Shown here: positions 54,772-63,870 of the stretch, in pieces
How the letters are laid out: every line of letters begins with the position of its first letter
How positions within the stretch are numbered: position 1 is the stretch's first letter
Source of the DNA: CAWGGS01 sp046704745
GTDB lineage: Bacteria > Desulfobacterota > Desulfobulbia > Desulfobulbales > Desulfocapsaceae
Reading direction: 5' to 3'
Length of the DNA stretch: 64,000 nucleotides
Assembly: GCA_046704745.1 (NCBI GenBank)
Contig: JBJKRL010000058.1
Location: 51,049 to 115,048, forward strand
The notes under the pieces: model-generated
The model's input: the letters and a program-made list of their open reading frames with translations, nothing else
The model's database searches: none
Told to the model about the DNA's origin: nothing
Position numbers and translations under genes: made by a program

Positions 54772-55035
54772 GACAGTGTGATTACGACCACTGAAAATGA
54801 TCGGCCTGATGTGCCTCTCATGGTTCTGCAGGTTCGGCGTGGTAGCAAAAATATCTTTGCCAAAATCGGATTGATTATTTGATTATTCGAAGTAAATTTG
54901 CCTGGTGGAAAGTAAAGATAAGGTATCCTTTTGAGGACTTCCCTTAAAAGCGATCACCTGCCACCTTGGTATAGAGCATACAAAAGCCGTCACGTTGCAA
55001 ATCAGCCATGACATGATCTTGGTTCCAAATAAAAC

Positions 55036-56463
55036 ATGGGCAGGACTATGTTGAGCGGGAGCAGATCCAAGCGAGTTCGCCGCAAGTCGGCACTGTGGAT
55101 GACGATGGCACTTGCCTTGTCCTGGCTCCTGAGCGCCTGCAGCAACGTCACTCTGCCGACTACTACGGCCGGGCCCTTGCCGGCCCACTGGGTCCAACCC
55201 ACGCTGCCCGGGCCAACTGTGGATCTACATTCCTGGTGGCGTGCTTTCAAGGATCCGGAGATCGAATGCCTGGTGGATCAGGCCTTGGCTCACAATCTCA
55301 AATTGGCTCAGGCGCAAAAGCGTCTGCTGAAGGCTCGTTATCTCGTCGGCTACAGCCGAACCGCTTTTTCTCCTGAATTGCATGCTCGCTCGATGAGTTC
55401 ACAGCCGGCTGATACCCGCGATACCTATTTCCAGTATGGTTTTGACGCCACCTGGGAACTCGGGTTATTCGGACGACGCGAAGGGAAGATGCGCATCGCC
55501 AAGGCCCGTGTACAGGAAGCGGAAGCGGCATTATCGGCGGCACGGGTATCGCTTGTGGCCGAGGTGGTGCGTAACTACGTCGAACTGAGTACCGCTCAGT
55601 GTCGCATGCTGTTGACATCCCAACTCGTGGAACTGGATCATCAAAGGCTGGCGTTGCTGCAACGCCGCGCCAAGTTGGGGCTGGCGAGCGTCGATGCAGT
55701 GGCCAAATCGCAGGCAACTCTGTCCCAAACTCAGGCCGAGGTGCCCACCCAGCAAAGAGATGTGGAGCTGGCAGCGCAACGTCTGGCGCTGCTCTTGGGA
55801 CGAACAGAACCTAAATCCCTGTGGCTGAGGTTCAGGCCTCAGCCACAGGTGCAGTCTTTCGGCCTGGCGCATATACCGGTGGATCTGGTCCGAACACGCC
55901 CTGACATCCGCACGGCCGAAGCAAAGGTGCTGGCAGCCGCCGGCGAGTTAGGCGTGGCCCATGCCGACCTGTATCCTTACCTCGCCCTTGACGGATCCTA
56001 CATGACGTCAATCAACATTTCGCATAATCGTACCAATGACGGTATATTTAATACCAGGCCTTCGATTGGGCCGATTATCGATATTCCGCTGTTCGATTGG
56101 GGACATCGCAAAGCCATGGCCAGTGCCCAAGGCGAGGAATTGGACGCTACGGTCCTGAATTACCGTCAGACAGTGCTTCAGGCGGTTGCCGAAGTGGAAG
56201 AAGCGCTCTCAAGCTTGAAGTGTGAGTGTCTGCGGGTACAGAAGAACGAAGCCACGCTGACGGCATTGAATAAGAGTCGGCTGGCGCAGCAGCATCTGCT
56301 GAGCCTGGGATTGAGCAGTCAGCTAACGTTGCTCGCTGTGGATCGGCTGCAGATCCAGGCCCAGCTTGATCTTGTCCAGGCGTGGGCGAGTCGGGACATC
56401 GCTTTTATCGTTTTGTATAAAGCACTGGGTGGCGCATCACTCCCGGTCTCGGCCAAGGAATAG
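55036..56463 (+). CDS. outer-membrane efflux lipoprotein (NodT/TolC family)
   Basis: A 475-residue outer-membrane channel. The N terminus has a lipoprotein signal with lipobox LLSAC (near residue 35), so a start at a later ATG is possible. OEP repeats follow (EIECLVDQALAHNLKLAQAQ; DLVRTRPDIRTAEAKVLAAA). It begins a four-gene ABC export operon. Unlike the RND operon at 39.8-45.3 kb, the partner is an ABC transporter. The stop is 2 bp before the permease start. Confidence 0.88.
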   Translation: MGRTMLSGSRSKRVRRKSALWMTMALALSWLLSACSNVTLPTTTAGPLPAHWVQPTLPGPTVDLHSWWRAFKDPEIECLVDQALAHNLKLAQAQKRLLKARYLVGYSRTAFSPELHARSMSSQPADTRDTYFQYGFDATWELGLFGRREGKMRIAKARVQEAEAALSAARVSLVAEVVRNYVELSTAQCRMLLTSQLVELDHQRLALLQRRAKLGLASVDAVAKSQATLSQTQAEVPTQQRDVELAAQRLALLLGRTEPKSLWLRFRPQPQVQSFGLAHIPVDLVRTRPDIRTAEAKVLAAAGELGVAHADLYPYLALDGSYMTSINISHNRTNDGIFNTRPSIGPIIDIPLFDWGHRKAMASAQGEELDATVLNYRQTVLQAVAEVEEALSSLKCECLRVQKNEATLTALNKSRLAQQHLLSLGLSSQLTLLAVDRLQIQAQLDLVQAWASRDIAFIVLYKALGGASLPVSAKE

Positions 56464-56465
56464 AT

Positions 56466-57587
56466 ATGGTTGCCTTGGCCCGTAAGACCTTGTTTCGAGA
56501 GTGGCGCAGGTTTTTGCCGGCGGTGCTTACTGTATGCTTCGCCGGGTTGTTGTTATTCGTGCAGGCGGCACTTGTATTGGGGATTTTCGGGACCGCCGCA
56601 ATTTATGTCACAGCCTCATCCGGAGATCTCTGGGTAGGCTATCCTGGAACGCAAAGCGTGAATTTGGGACGGCCCATTAACCGGGATGTGGAAATGCTGC
56701 TGCTAATGAACCCGTCTGTCACCCGTGTTGCCCCCTTTGTCTGGGTCGATGCCGACTGGAGGGCTCCCGGGGTCGGAGGAGTGGCGGTGTCGGCGGTGGG
56801 GATTGACCCTTCTGCCCGGGGTATGGTCTTCGACCATCTACTCTCGCCTGAAGTACGACGTGATCTGCAGGAGCCAGGGAGCATTATCGTCGACCGGGCT
56901 GATCTTGACCAATTGGGCGTGCAAGGCGGCGGCCATGCCTGGATTAACGGTCGTCGTGTGCATGTAATGGCAGTTATCTCCGGCCTGCGAGCCCTGGGAG
57001 GCGTCAACGTTATTTCATCCCTTGATACCGCACGTAACCTGGACCCCCACGCCGGATTTGTCACCTATTATGTGGCCAAACTGGTTGATCCCGCCCAGGC
57101 AACTGCTGTGGCAAGGCAATTGAACGGCAACCTGGCGTTCGGCCCTTATCAGGTCTGGACGGCACCGGCCTTTGCCCTGCGTTCACAAATGTACTGGTTG
57201 TTCGACACCGGCGCCGGCGTTGCAGTGGTATTTTTAGCTGGGATTGTGGTGCTGGTGGGTGCGGTCATCGCCAGTCAGACCTTGACCGCGGTGGTGGTGG
57301 CTTCGGCGCCGGAATATGCCACACTCAACGCCCTGGGTGTAGGAATGCCGTCGCTGCGCCGGGTAGTAATGGAGCAAGCCGCCTGGATTGGCGGGCTGGG
57401 ACTCGTGGGTGGTGGACTATTAAGTGCTCTGCTGCTGGTAGTAGCCCATGGCCAGGATGTACCGGTGGCGATGACACCGCCGGTCGGTTTTATTTGTGCC
57501 GGGTTGGTCCTGGTGCTGGCCTTGATTTCGGGGCTTCTCGCCATGCGAGGCCTGCTTCGGGCCGATCCGGCCTCGTTGTTGCGCTAA
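56466..57587 (+). CDS. ABC transporter permease (DevC/FtsX-like)
   Basis: A 373-residue permease: one N-terminal helix (~18-45), a large extracytoplasmic domain (~50-240), then three C-terminal helices (~247-275, 300-325, 335-365) ending in DPASLLR. This is the MacB/FtsX/DevC topology. With the ATPase, adaptor and TolC-like channel it forms a type VII (MacAB-like mechanotransmission) exporter, in which substrate enters from the periplasm rather than the cytoplasm. Confidence 0.85.
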   Translation: MVALARKTLFREWRRFLPAVLTVCFAGLLLFVQAALVLGIFGTAAIYVTASSGDLWVGYPGTQSVNLGRPINRDVEMLLLMNPSVTRVAPFVWVDADWRAPGVGGVAVSAVGIDPSARGMVFDHLLSPEVRRDLQEPGSIIVDRADLDQLGVQGGGHAWINGRRVHVMAVISGLRALGGVNVISSLDTARNLDPHAGFVTYYVAKLVDPAQATAVARQLNGNLAFGPYQVWTAPAFALRSQMYWLFDTGAGVAVVFLAGIVVLVGAVIASQTLTAVVVASAPEYATLNALGVGMPSLRRVVMEQAAWIGGLGLVGGGLLSALLLVVAHGQDVPVAMTPPVGFICAGLVLVLALISGLLAMRGLLRADPASLLR

Positions 57588-57655
57588 TAACTGTTGCGAT
57601 AAGATCTATAGAAGCGCGTAACTGGACATTTACACAAAATGACAACAGGTAATCG

Positions 57656-58441
57656 ATGATCTCACCCTCGCCTGGCCCTCTGACCGCCTCTGCCGCAACC
57701 GATAAGGCAGCTCCCAGCCTGGTCGCGGAAGACATCAGCAAATCATTCGTAACCGGCATCGTGCGTACACAGGTCCTGTCGCAGTTCTCCGTTTCCATCC
57801 TGCCTCGGGAGCTAACCTTGATTTCGGGGCCCTCCGGTTGTGGAAAAAGTACTCTTCTCTCAATTCTCAGCGGACTACAACCGGCAGATAGAGGACGCGT
57901 ATTTGCTCTGGGCCAGGATTTAAATCAGTTGAATTCGCGTGAGTTGGAACGCTTTCGGTTGCACTATACCGGTTTCGTCTTTCAGGGTTTCAACCTGTTT
58001 TCTGCACTTACCGCCTGTGAACAGGTTGAACTCCCTTTGGCCTACATGGGAATCAAAGGGGCCGAAGCACACCATCGTTCCATGACCGTACTCGATGAAG
58101 TCGGAATGGCGCAACAGGCCCATCTGCGTCCGTCTGCCTTGTCCGGCGGGGAAAAGCAACGGGTGGCCATTGCCCGAGCTCTGGTCAAGACACCGAATTT
58201 GCTCTTTGCCGACGAGCCGACCAGCGCCCTGGATGCTGCAAACGGCCAAGCAATAGTAGACTTGCTCCACCGCATCGCCCGTGATCATGGGACCACGGTT
58301 CTGTGTGTCAGCCACGATCCGCGCTTGCTTCAACATGCCGATCGCATTTTGACTATGGAGGATGGCGTGATCAACCGCGAATGGCGTTCCGATGACCAGT
58401 CCGCTACGCTGGCCAAGTCCGGTGCCAATGCTTTGATTTAA
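57656..58441 (+). CDS. ABC transporter ATP-binding protein (DevA/LolD-like)
   Basis: A 261-residue ATPase. Walker A GPSGCGKSTL, Q-loop in FVFQGFNLFSALTA, signature LSGGEKQRVAIARAL, Walker B LLFADEPTSALDA, and H-loop VSHDP. It belongs to the MacB/LolD/DevA group that pairs with FtsX-type permeases. Single-domain, cytoplasmic. It sits between the permease and adaptor genes. Confidence 0.92.
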   Translation: MISPSPGPLTASAATDKAAPSLVAEDISKSFVTGIVRTQVLSQFSVSILPRELTLISGPSGCGKSTLLSILSGLQPADRGRVFALGQDLNQLNSRELERFRLHYTGFVFQGFNLFSALTACEQVELPLAYMGIKGAEAHHRSMTVLDEVGMAQQAHLRPSALSGGEKQRVAIARALVKTPNLLFADEPTSALDAANGQAIVDLLHRIARDHGTTVLCVSHDPRLLQHADRILTMEDGVINREWRSDDQSATLAKSGANALI

Positions 58442-58450
58442 GGATTTTTA

Positions 58451-59338
58451 ATGATGAGTCGCATATTTCGACCACTCGTAGTATTGCTGATCTGTCTCAG
58501 CCTTGTGTCCTGTTCCGATAAGCATAAGACGGCCCATGCGCAGACCGAAAACTATGCCGCCATTGCCCGGGGCAAAATCGATGTGGCTGGCGGCCTGCTT
58601 TCGATCATAGCTCTGCGTGATGGTATTGTACAATCGGTTGACGTCCAAGTCGGTGACCAGGTCAAACAAGGTCAGTTGCTGGCGCGGCTGAAAAGCGAGA
58701 CTGCCAAAGCACGGGTAGCTATTGCTCAGGCCGAGGTCAAACATGCCGAGGCTGCGGAAAAGGTTCTGAGCACAGGTTTGCCGGCGGTCCAGCGGCTGGC
58801 CCGGCGTTGGGCGGCTGCCGCAGCGGTTGGTGCCGCCGAAAAACAGAAGGCGGAGAATGCACTCCAGACGAGCCGGCAATTACAGGCCCGTATAGAAGAG
58901 GCTAAAAGCGGAATAACCTTGGCTCGGTGCAAGCTGAAACTGGCTCAGGTGGAACTGCAAGCCTTGAACCTGCTCGCCCCCCAGGATGGCGAGATAGTCA
59001 GAGTGACGGTGCAGTCCGGTAGCAGCATCAGTGCCCAGGATCGGCAGGAGTTGTTTTTATTGCGTCCTGAGCGTCCCCTGGTAGTCCGCGCCGAGGTCAA
59101 TGAAAGCTTTATTCGCCATATCCACCCGGGTATGGCGGCAAGCGTGCAGTTGGACGCAGATCCGCAGGCTCCGGTCATCCCGGCCAAGGTCTGGCGTCTG
59201 GGCCAGATTCTGGTGCGAGCCCATTTGAATGCGGACCAACAAGAACAAATGAGCCGGGTGGTGGAGTGCATTCTGCAGTTCCAGCAGCCACAAAACCTCC
59301 TGATCGGCCAGAATGTACTGGTGAGATTTCATGAATGA
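58451..59338 (+). CDS. HlyD/DevB-type adaptor lipoprotein
   Basis: A 295-residue adaptor with a lipoprotein signal (lipobox LVSC near residue 18). Lipoyl half-motifs GIVQSVDVQVGDQVKQGQLL and LLAPQDGEIVRVTVQSGSSI flank a long alpha-hairpin (~70-170), followed by a beta-barrel. It links the ABC pump to the TolC-like channel. It is last in the export operon; the arginase-like gene starts about 100 bp later on the same strand. Confidence 0.88.
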   Translation: MMSRIFRPLVVLLICLSLVSCSDKHKTAHAQTENYAAIARGKIDVAGGLLSIIALRDGIVQSVDVQVGDQVKQGQLLARLKSETAKARVAIAQAEVKHAEAAEKVLSTGLPAVQRLARRWAAAAAVGAAEKQKAENALQTSRQLQARIEEAKSGITLARCKLKLAQVELQALNLLAPQDGEIVRVTVQSGSSISAQDRQELFLLRPERPLVVRAEVNESFIRHIHPGMAASVQLDADPQAPVIPAKVWRLGQILVRAHLNADQQEQMSRVVECILQFQQPQNLLIGQNVLVRFHE

Positions 59339-59434
59339 ACAGTATTTGGCAATTCCTGTCTTCTTGGAATGTCAACATGAAATTTAAACGGTGTGGGAAA
59401 AAAGATTACGTGGTTAGAGATAAGGTAAACAATT

Positions 59435-60298
59435 TTGTCCTGGTCTGAACTCGTTCTAAACTTCGACGGTTCCGTAGTACCCTCACCGGACGCTGTGTCT
59501 GCTGATTATACCTGGGCGGAACAGACAATCCGCTACGGCTGCAGCCTGTGTACCTACCGCCGCTTCGTAGCTTCTCTCCCTGCTCCCCCAAGCCCACGCT
59601 GTCTGAGCTATCTGGGAAGCGGCGATTTTCACCACATCAGTCTTGCTCTGATCGAAAAGGCAATTAAACGCACAGGGGCCAGATTGCACCTTGTGGTTCT
59701 GGACAACCACCCCGATAACATGCTTTACCCCTTTGGAATACATTGCGGTTCCTGGATCTATCATGCAGCCCGGCTTAAAGATATAGACCGCGTCACGGTT
59801 ATTGGCATCACCTCATCGGACATCCGAGGCTTTCATATACTTGAAAACCGGCTCGGGGTCTTGCGAAACGGCAAGGTACACTACTGGTGCTTTTGTCCAA
59901 CACCCTCGATTTGGACCCGGCTCGCCCCGGCAGGCGTACAAAGCGTTTCTCCTCGGGCAGACCTCCTGGCGAAAATGCTCAAAACTCAAACCGGATCCAT
60001 GCCCATTTACCTTTCCATTGACAAGGATGTTCTGCTCGCCCGCGAAATACAAACCAACTGGGATCAAGGAATTCTCAGCAGAGCGGAACTCCTTGACTTT
60101 GTAACGCGTCTTTCCCCGAGACTTGCCGGGGTGGACATTTGCGGTGAATTCTCCAACTGCACGTACACGTCGATTTGGAAAAAGCTTTTAACGCGAATAG
60201 ATGGCCAGACACCCGTCCCGATGGAAGATCCGGCCTTGGCCCGGGCAGCACATCAGGAACTCAATTCTGCCATCCGAACCATCATCTTATCACAGTAG
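59435..60298 (+). CDS. arginase/agmatinase-fold protein
   Basis: A 287-residue protein with the two-metal signature of the ureohydrolase superfamily: the first ligand histidine in YLGSGDFHHISLALI (residues 59-73), DxHxD as LDNHPDNM (D90, H92, D94), and SxDxD as YLSIDKDVL near 195, with VDICGEFS at the end. All metal positions are kept, so a hydrolase of guanidino or amide/N-acyl type is plausible. The remaining sequence is far from known arginases and the substrate is unknown. The start is TTG with AAGG upstream. It begins a second sub-cluster, and the acyltransferase gene follows after 1 bp. Confidence 0.7.
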   Translation: MSWSELVLNFDGSVVPSPDAVSADYTWAEQTIRYGCSLCTYRRFVASLPAPPSPRCLSYLGSGDFHHISLALIEKAIKRTGARLHLVVLDNHPDNMLYPFGIHCGSWIYHAARLKDIDRVTVIGITSSDIRGFHILENRLGVLRNGKVHYWCFCPTPSIWTRLAPAGVQSVSPRADLLAKMLKTQTGSMPIYLSIDKDVLLAREIQTNWDQGILSRAELLDFVTRLSPRLAGVDICGEFSNCTYTSIWKKLLTRIDGQTPVPMEDPALARAAHQELNSAIRTIILSQ

Positions 60299-60299
60299 A

Positions 60300-61409
60300 A
60301 TGTACTTGAAACCAATGTCCAGTCTTCTTGAACCACAGGCGCTCCTTGATGTGTTTCAAACGTGCCCACCAATTGGCTTCCGTCCGATGTTCCTGGAAAA
60401 AAACGCCGTACCCGGTTTCGTAATGAACTTCAACCTGCTTACTACGCTCGATCACTCTGTGCATAAAATTCTGGACCGTATACCTTTTATCCCTTTGTTG
60501 TCTCGTCATTTCCTGTCTCCACGCACGCTTTTTATGGGAACCACAGTATCTGAGTATTTGCCCTACCATGAAAGGCTCGACTGTCATCTTCTTGTTAAAG
60601 AAGTCCTGTCTGAAGCCAGGAGACGGCAGACAAAGGTCATAATTTTCAAGGATATCCCTTCTGCTTCTCCCCTGCTTAATCCAGAAGTTACTCTTGCAGG
60701 ATCGAGGCTGATCAAGACAGCGGCCTCACAGGGTTTTGTCAAGGTTGCCGGTCAGGCATTGGCTTACCTCCCGATCAGGTTCAACAGCATCGATGACTAC
60801 CTTGCCAGTCTTTCCAGGTCGCGGCGCAAGAACCTTCGTCGGAAACTGCGAAAACGCCAAGAGCTCACCATTGATGAGATCCCTACCGGAGATGCCTGCT
60901 TCAGGGATCAAGGCATAATTGACGAATATTACGACCTTTATTGCCGGGTTTACGACCAGAGCGAAATTCATTTTGACAAACTCAGCTGTGAGTTCTTCGC
61001 TGCTGTTTTTCGCAGGGCGGAAGAGAATGGCATTGTTTTTTGTTATCGGCAAAACGGTCTTCTTATCGGGTGGAACTTATGCTTTGTCTACAACAACAAC
61101 CTCATCGACAAGTATATCGGACTACGCTACCCGGAAGCGCATGATTTCAATCTCTATTTTGTAAGTTGGGTGTATAATGTGGATTATGCCATACGCCAAA
61201 GGCTCGATAACTATGTGGCAGGCTGGACCGACCCACAAGTCAAGGCCTCGCTGGGAGCAAAATTTACCTTGACGCAACATGCAGTATACTTTGAAAATCG
61301 TCTATTACGTCTGCTGCTGCAGAAATTTCAACACTTCTTTGAGGCAGATCGAAACTTGCTTATGCTTTGTGATACCAATACGCATCATACAATTCAGGAA
61401 AACTCATGA
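60300..61409 (+). CDS. FemAB/GNAT-like acyltransferase
   Basis: A 369-residue protein of the FemAB-related GNAT group (Acetyltransf_6/DUF482-like). Core motif: DDYLASLSRSRRKNLRRKLR near residues 165-185, with a later GNAT fold half (FCYRQNGLLIGWNLCFVYNN; IGLRYPEAHDFNLYFVSWVY). Such proteins transfer aminoacyl or acyl groups to cell-wall, peptide or lipid acceptors. The start at 60300 is taken because it follows the arginase-like stop by 1 bp; the longer frame overlaps that gene. The stop overlaps the next gene by 4 bp. Confidence 0.75.
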   Translation: MYLKPMSSLLEPQALLDVFQTCPPIGFRPMFLEKNAVPGFVMNFNLLTTLDHSVHKILDRIPFIPLLSRHFLSPRTLFMGTTVSEYLPYHERLDCHLLVKEVLSEARRRQTKVIIFKDIPSASPLLNPEVTLAGSRLIKTAASQGFVKVAGQALAYLPIRFNSIDDYLASLSRSRRKNLRRKLRKRQELTIDEIPTGDACFRDQGIIDEYYDLYCRVYDQSEIHFDKLSCEFFAAVFRRAEENGIVFCYRQNGLLIGWNLCFVYNNNLIDKYIGLRYPEAHDFNLYFVSWVYNVDYAIRQRLDNYVAGWTDPQVKASLGAKFTLTQHAVYFENRLLRLLLQKFQHFFEADRNLLMLCDTNTHHTIQENS

Positions 61410-61762
61410 GCTCTCAAGCTACATTGCTTTGGCTTTGCAATCTCTTTTTTGACACTCTGGGGCAATTATCATTCAAAGCCGGTGCTTCAACCAACAGCGA
61501 ATTGAATTTCTTTGCTGCCTGGCGGAGGATGCTGATCAATCCCTGGATCTGGGTTGGTGTCAGCTCCTTTATTTTTGAGTTTTTTCTCTGGCTGGCCTTT
61601 CTTTCGCTTGTCCCGCTTTCCACCGGAGTTTTAGTCGGCAGCTTGAACATTTTGACGGTAATGCTTGGCGGGCGACTGATCTTCAAAGAACAGTTGACAC
61701 CGCGACGGATCTTGGCAACTTCTCTAATTGCCATCGGCGTAATTCTTGTGGGGTGGGCCTAA
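61406..61762 (+). CDS. SMR/EamA-like half transporter (subunit 1)
   Basis: A 118-residue four-helix protein of the small multidrug resistance/ArnE-ArnF type (LWLCNLFFDTLGQLSFKAGA; STGVLVGSLNILTVMLGGRL; RRILATSLIAIGVILVGWA). Overlapping SMR pairs usually work as heterodimers, including flippases for lipid-linked aminosugars. It overlaps both neighbours (ATGA upstream, TAATG downstream). Confidence 0.8.
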   Translation: MSSQATLLWLCNLFFDTLGQLSFKAGASTNSELNFFAAWRRMLINPWIWVGVSSFIFEFFLWLAFLSLVPLSTGVLVGSLNILTVMLGGRLIFKEQLTPRRILATSLIAIGVILVGWA

Positions 61763-62166
61763 TGGAGATAAACAGGAAGCGTTTTTATATTTTCGGTTTT
61801 TTGCTGCTTACGTTTTTCGATACTTTTTCACAATTCGGTTTTAAACTGGCGGCAATACATTCTGCTCCAGTGAGCTGGGATTTTGCGTGGATAGAACGGG
61901 TTGTCCTAGCACGCTGGATCTACTTCTCTGTGGCGGGATATATCGGCGCGTTTTTTACCTACCTGACCCTGCTCCGCTATGCGCCGGTAGGACCTGCCTT
62001 TGCTGCTTCACACTTTGAGATTGTAACGGTGCTTATACTCTCATTTCTCCTGCTGGGCGAATCGCTGAACCGAATGCAACTTCTCGGCGCACTTTGCATT
62101 GTCGCAGGGATCCTGGTCTTTGCCAGCGGAGAGAAGGAGCATCCACCTAGCTCGCATATTTCATGA
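61762..62166 (+). CDS. SMR/EamA-like half transporter (subunit 2)
   Basis: A 134-residue four-helix partner of the preceding gene (FLLLTFFDTFSQFGFKLAAI; GPAFAASHFEIVTVLILSFL; LLGALCIVAGILVFAS). The start ATG shares its A with the upstream stop (TAATG). Together the two would form an antiparallel heterodimer. Both keep the helix-1 pattern FFDT...QxxFK, which shows common origin. Substrate inferred, not shown: a lipid-linked intermediate is the best guess because of the DegT gene downstream. Confidence 0.8.
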   Translation: MEINRKRFYIFGFLLLTFFDTFSQFGFKLAAIHSAPVSWDFAWIERVVLARWIYFSVAGYIGAFFTYLTLLRYAPVGPAFAASHFEIVTVLILSFLLLGESLNRMQLLGALCIVAGILVFASGEKEHPPSSHIS

Positions 62167-62407
62167 AAAACATAGAATAAATTATACAATATGTTTAATA
62201 TTAATTAGTTAAATGATTGCTGTGCTGCCGATATCGTAGGACACTTTGTACTGGTGAAGAAAATGAGCATCATCTGTGTTTTTCACCTTCGAGGCCATAT
62301 CAATCCGTGAAATATGCGGGCTGATAGAAAATAGATGCTCAAAAGGAGAGAAAAAATGTTCCCGGATAGTGTGAAAGTTTTTTTCTCGCCACAGAGTTAA
62401 TGCTGCC

Positions 62408-63652
62408 ATGCCGATGCAAACAAGTCATATACTGCCCTACGAAATCCCGCCGACAAGCGGTCTCCACCTTAAGGCTGCCGACGTATTGGCCGGCCTGTTG
62501 CCGAACGGCTCCATGGCTCTTGAAGGCAAACTCGCCCGTTTTCTTGGGGTGAGTTCAGTTCAAATTGAATGTTCCGGCACAGCTGCACTGCTGATCGCAC
62601 TACAGACATTAAAAGACCTCAGCCGGCGGCGGACGGTAATTATTCCTGCCTACTCCTGCCCTCTTGTCGTACGTGCAATCCATGCAGCTGGGCTGAAGCT
62701 GATGATTTGCGATACTCAACTGGAAAGACCTGATTTCGATTATACCCAACTGGAAAACCTCTGCGACTCGGACACGTTGGCGATTGTCCCAACCCACATT
62801 GGCGGCATAGCAGCCGATTTGACGTCCTGCCTGAGTATTGCCGAACGTGCAGGGGCATTTATCATTGAAGACACTGCCCAATCGCTTGGCGCTTTTTATC
62901 ATAACCAGCCGGTTGGAACAGTGGGCGATATCGGAATATTCAGCCTGGCCTGTGGCAAAGGACTCACAACATATGAAGGGGGATTTGCAACAGCTAAAGA
63001 TGCCTCATTACAAACGGCTTTACAAGAAAAAAGCCGGCAGATGATACACTCCAATGTTTTTCTGGAAACACTTCGCATCGGCCAACTCCTCGGCTATGGA
63101 CTCCTTTATAATCCGTTGGGTCTCTTCCTGAGCTACGGACTTCCCCTGCGTTTTCACTTAAAACATAACGACCCGGCCCGCGCTGTAGGCGACTTCTGTC
63201 CCGAGGCTATTCCACTGCATCGGATGGGCGTTTTTCGTAAGAGGGTCGCCGCTTCTTCTTTTGACCGTCTTAATGAATTGCTCACTTCAAACCAAGAAAG
63301 AGCGGCAAAACGCATTCCTTTGTTGGGCTCTATTGCAGGATTGCGTGTTGTTCGCGATCTTTCCGGCAACAAGGGCACCTACCCCTTCTTAATGGTGGTT
63401 TTTGAAGCTGCAGAGCGTTGTAATATCGCGCTTTCCAGATTGTGGAAAAGCGGGAATGGCGTAACCAAACTTTTTGTTCAATCCCTTCCCGATTATCCTT
63501 TCCTCGGACCTGTTATTGGTGAGATGCACTGTAAAAACGCCAGAGCATTTGCCACCTGTTGTCTCACTATTTCCAATCATCCTTTGCTTGATGAGAATAT
63601 ATTCCACAATATCTTGGAAGTGTTAAACGAAACCGAGAGTGGGGAAGCTTGA
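62408..63652 (+). CDS. DegT/DnrJ/EryC1/StrS-family aminotransferase
   Basis: A 414-residue PLP enzyme of the sugar aminotransferase family (ArnB/DegT type). Marks: IECSGTAALLIALQ, VIIPAYSCPLVVRAIHAAGL, cofactor aspartate in FIIEDTAQSLGAF (D155) and Schiff-base lysine K184 in SLACGKGLTTYEGG. Family members aminate nucleotide-linked keto-sugars; some act on other ketones. Length is normal. No strong ribosome-binding site; start MPMQ or the next Met. It overlaps a small frame downstream by ATGA. Confidence 0.85.
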   Translation: MPMQTSHILPYEIPPTSGLHLKAADVLAGLLPNGSMALEGKLARFLGVSSVQIECSGTAALLIALQTLKDLSRRRTVIIPAYSCPLVVRAIHAAGLKLMICDTQLERPDFDYTQLENLCDSDTLAIVPTHIGGIAADLTSCLSIAERAGAFIIEDTAQSLGAFYHNQPVGTVGDIGIFSLACGKGLTTYEGGFATAKDASLQTALQEKSRQMIHSNVFLETLRIGQLLGYGLLYNPLGLFLSYGLPLRFHLKHNDPARAVGDFCPEAIPLHRMGVFRKRVAASSFDRLNELLTSNQERAAKRIPLLGSIAGLRVVRDLSGNKGTYPFLMVVFEAAERCNIALSRLWKSGNGVTKLFVQSLPDYPFLGPVIGEMHCKNARAFATCCLTISNHPLLDENIFHNILEVLNETESGEA

Positions 63653-63870
63653 TGTGGGCTGACCAGAAATTCTTTCATCTTCAAATCTTTCACCATCTCC
63701 TACACGGCCCCCTCTCCCGCGTTGCGATCGGTCAAATGGTTGTCAATGTGAAGTGGAGACGTGGGGGATCTGGTTTCCTTTTTTTATACCACAAGGGCAT
63801 AAGTTTCGTACGAGCAGGCAAGCTGCTCAACTCAGCTTTATTTCGTAGAAATACACCACCAATCCTGTAA
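63652..63870 (+). CDS. possible small protein coupled to the DegT gene
   Basis: A 72-codon frame (MWADQKFFHLQIFHHLLHGP...) whose ATG overlaps the DegT stop (ATGA). Basic and aromatic-rich. Not recognised; it could be a real coupled gene, the start of a longer broken gene, or chance. The ~130 bp after it shows nothing. Confidence 0.3.
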   Translation: MWADQKFFHLQIFHHLLHGPLSRVAIGQMVVNVKWRRGGSGFLFLYHKGISFVRAGKLLNSALFRRNTPPIL

